This document shows positions 45,280-45,306 of a stretch of 45,306 nt of DNA, piece after piece. Position 1 is the stretch's first letter; each line of letters begins with the position of its first letter. The notes below the pieces were generated by a model. It saw nothing but the letters and a program-made list of their open reading frames with translations, was not told the DNA's origin and made no database searches. The position numbers were made by a program, and so were the translations under genes. The DNA is from Methylotenera sp. (GTDB lineage: Bacteria > Pseudomonadota > Gammaproteobacteria > Burkholderiales > Methylophilaceae): NCBI GenBank assembly GCA_021732405.1, contig JAKFVB010000032.1:1-45306 (forward strand), written 5' to 3'.

Positions 45280-45306
45280 GCATTTTTTAAAGCAATTTAA
45301 GTAGTT

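Overview
The window looks like a chromosomal segment of a betaproteobacterium, most likely a methylotroph of the Methylophilaceae (Methylotenera/Methylophilus type). This is an inference from moderately AT-rich coding sequence, the protein flavour, the yhdP-nitrilase-tldD cluster, an EarP/EF-P(Arg32) pair, an AddAB-like repair pair in place of RecBCD, and the ftsK-lolA-rarA-serS block. Coding density is high. I see no rRNA, tRNA, CRISPR array, insertion sequence or phage gene, and no gene-free stretch over 300 bases.

Layout. 1-4.3 kb: tail of a glycosyltransferase, an alpha/beta-hydrolase lipoprotein, and a complete Cpx-type envelope-stress module (CpxA-like kinase, CpxR-like regulator, divergent His-rich Spy/CpxP-like protein) with a perfect CpxR box in the divergent promoter region. 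4.3-6.9 kb: a hypothetical gene and the ABC-F ATPase YheS. 7.1-13.4 kb: yhdP, a nitrilase-family amidase and tldD on the plus strand, ending in a strong terminator. 13.6-23.1 kb: a long minus-strand run reading, in transcription order, small membrane protein, greB, Cys-rich exported protein, cusC, cusB (with a fused CusF domain), cusA, a DUF3147-type membrane protein, earP, efp. 23.2-29.3 kb: AddB-like nuclease and AddA-like helicase/nuclease. 29.3-34.0 kb: PEP-CTERM-type exported protein, DedA protein, mfd. 34.2-36.4 kb: rpiA and a MltF-like lytic transglycosylase. 36.5-43.6 kb: ftsK, lolA, a Slam-like outer-membrane gene broken by one frameshift, rarA, serS. 43.8-45.3 kb: dps and trxB.

How it fits together. 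Several genes concern the envelope and metal stress: Cpx sensing, Cu/Ag efflux with an unusual Cys-striped exported protein at its head, YhdP, LolA, a Slam-like protein and MltF. The remainder are housekeeping repair, translation and division genes. The most unusual arrangement is that earP, which rhamnosylates EF-P, has a start codon overlapping the stop of a small membrane-protein gene only 9 bases behind cusA, so the EF-P modification gene appears to be the tail of a copper-efflux operon. No wholly new multi-gene system can be claimed from sequence alone. The best candidates for follow-up are that linkage, the Cys-stripe protein, the broken Slam-like gene, the Cpx site and the unexplained 13-bp inverted repeat downstream of efp.
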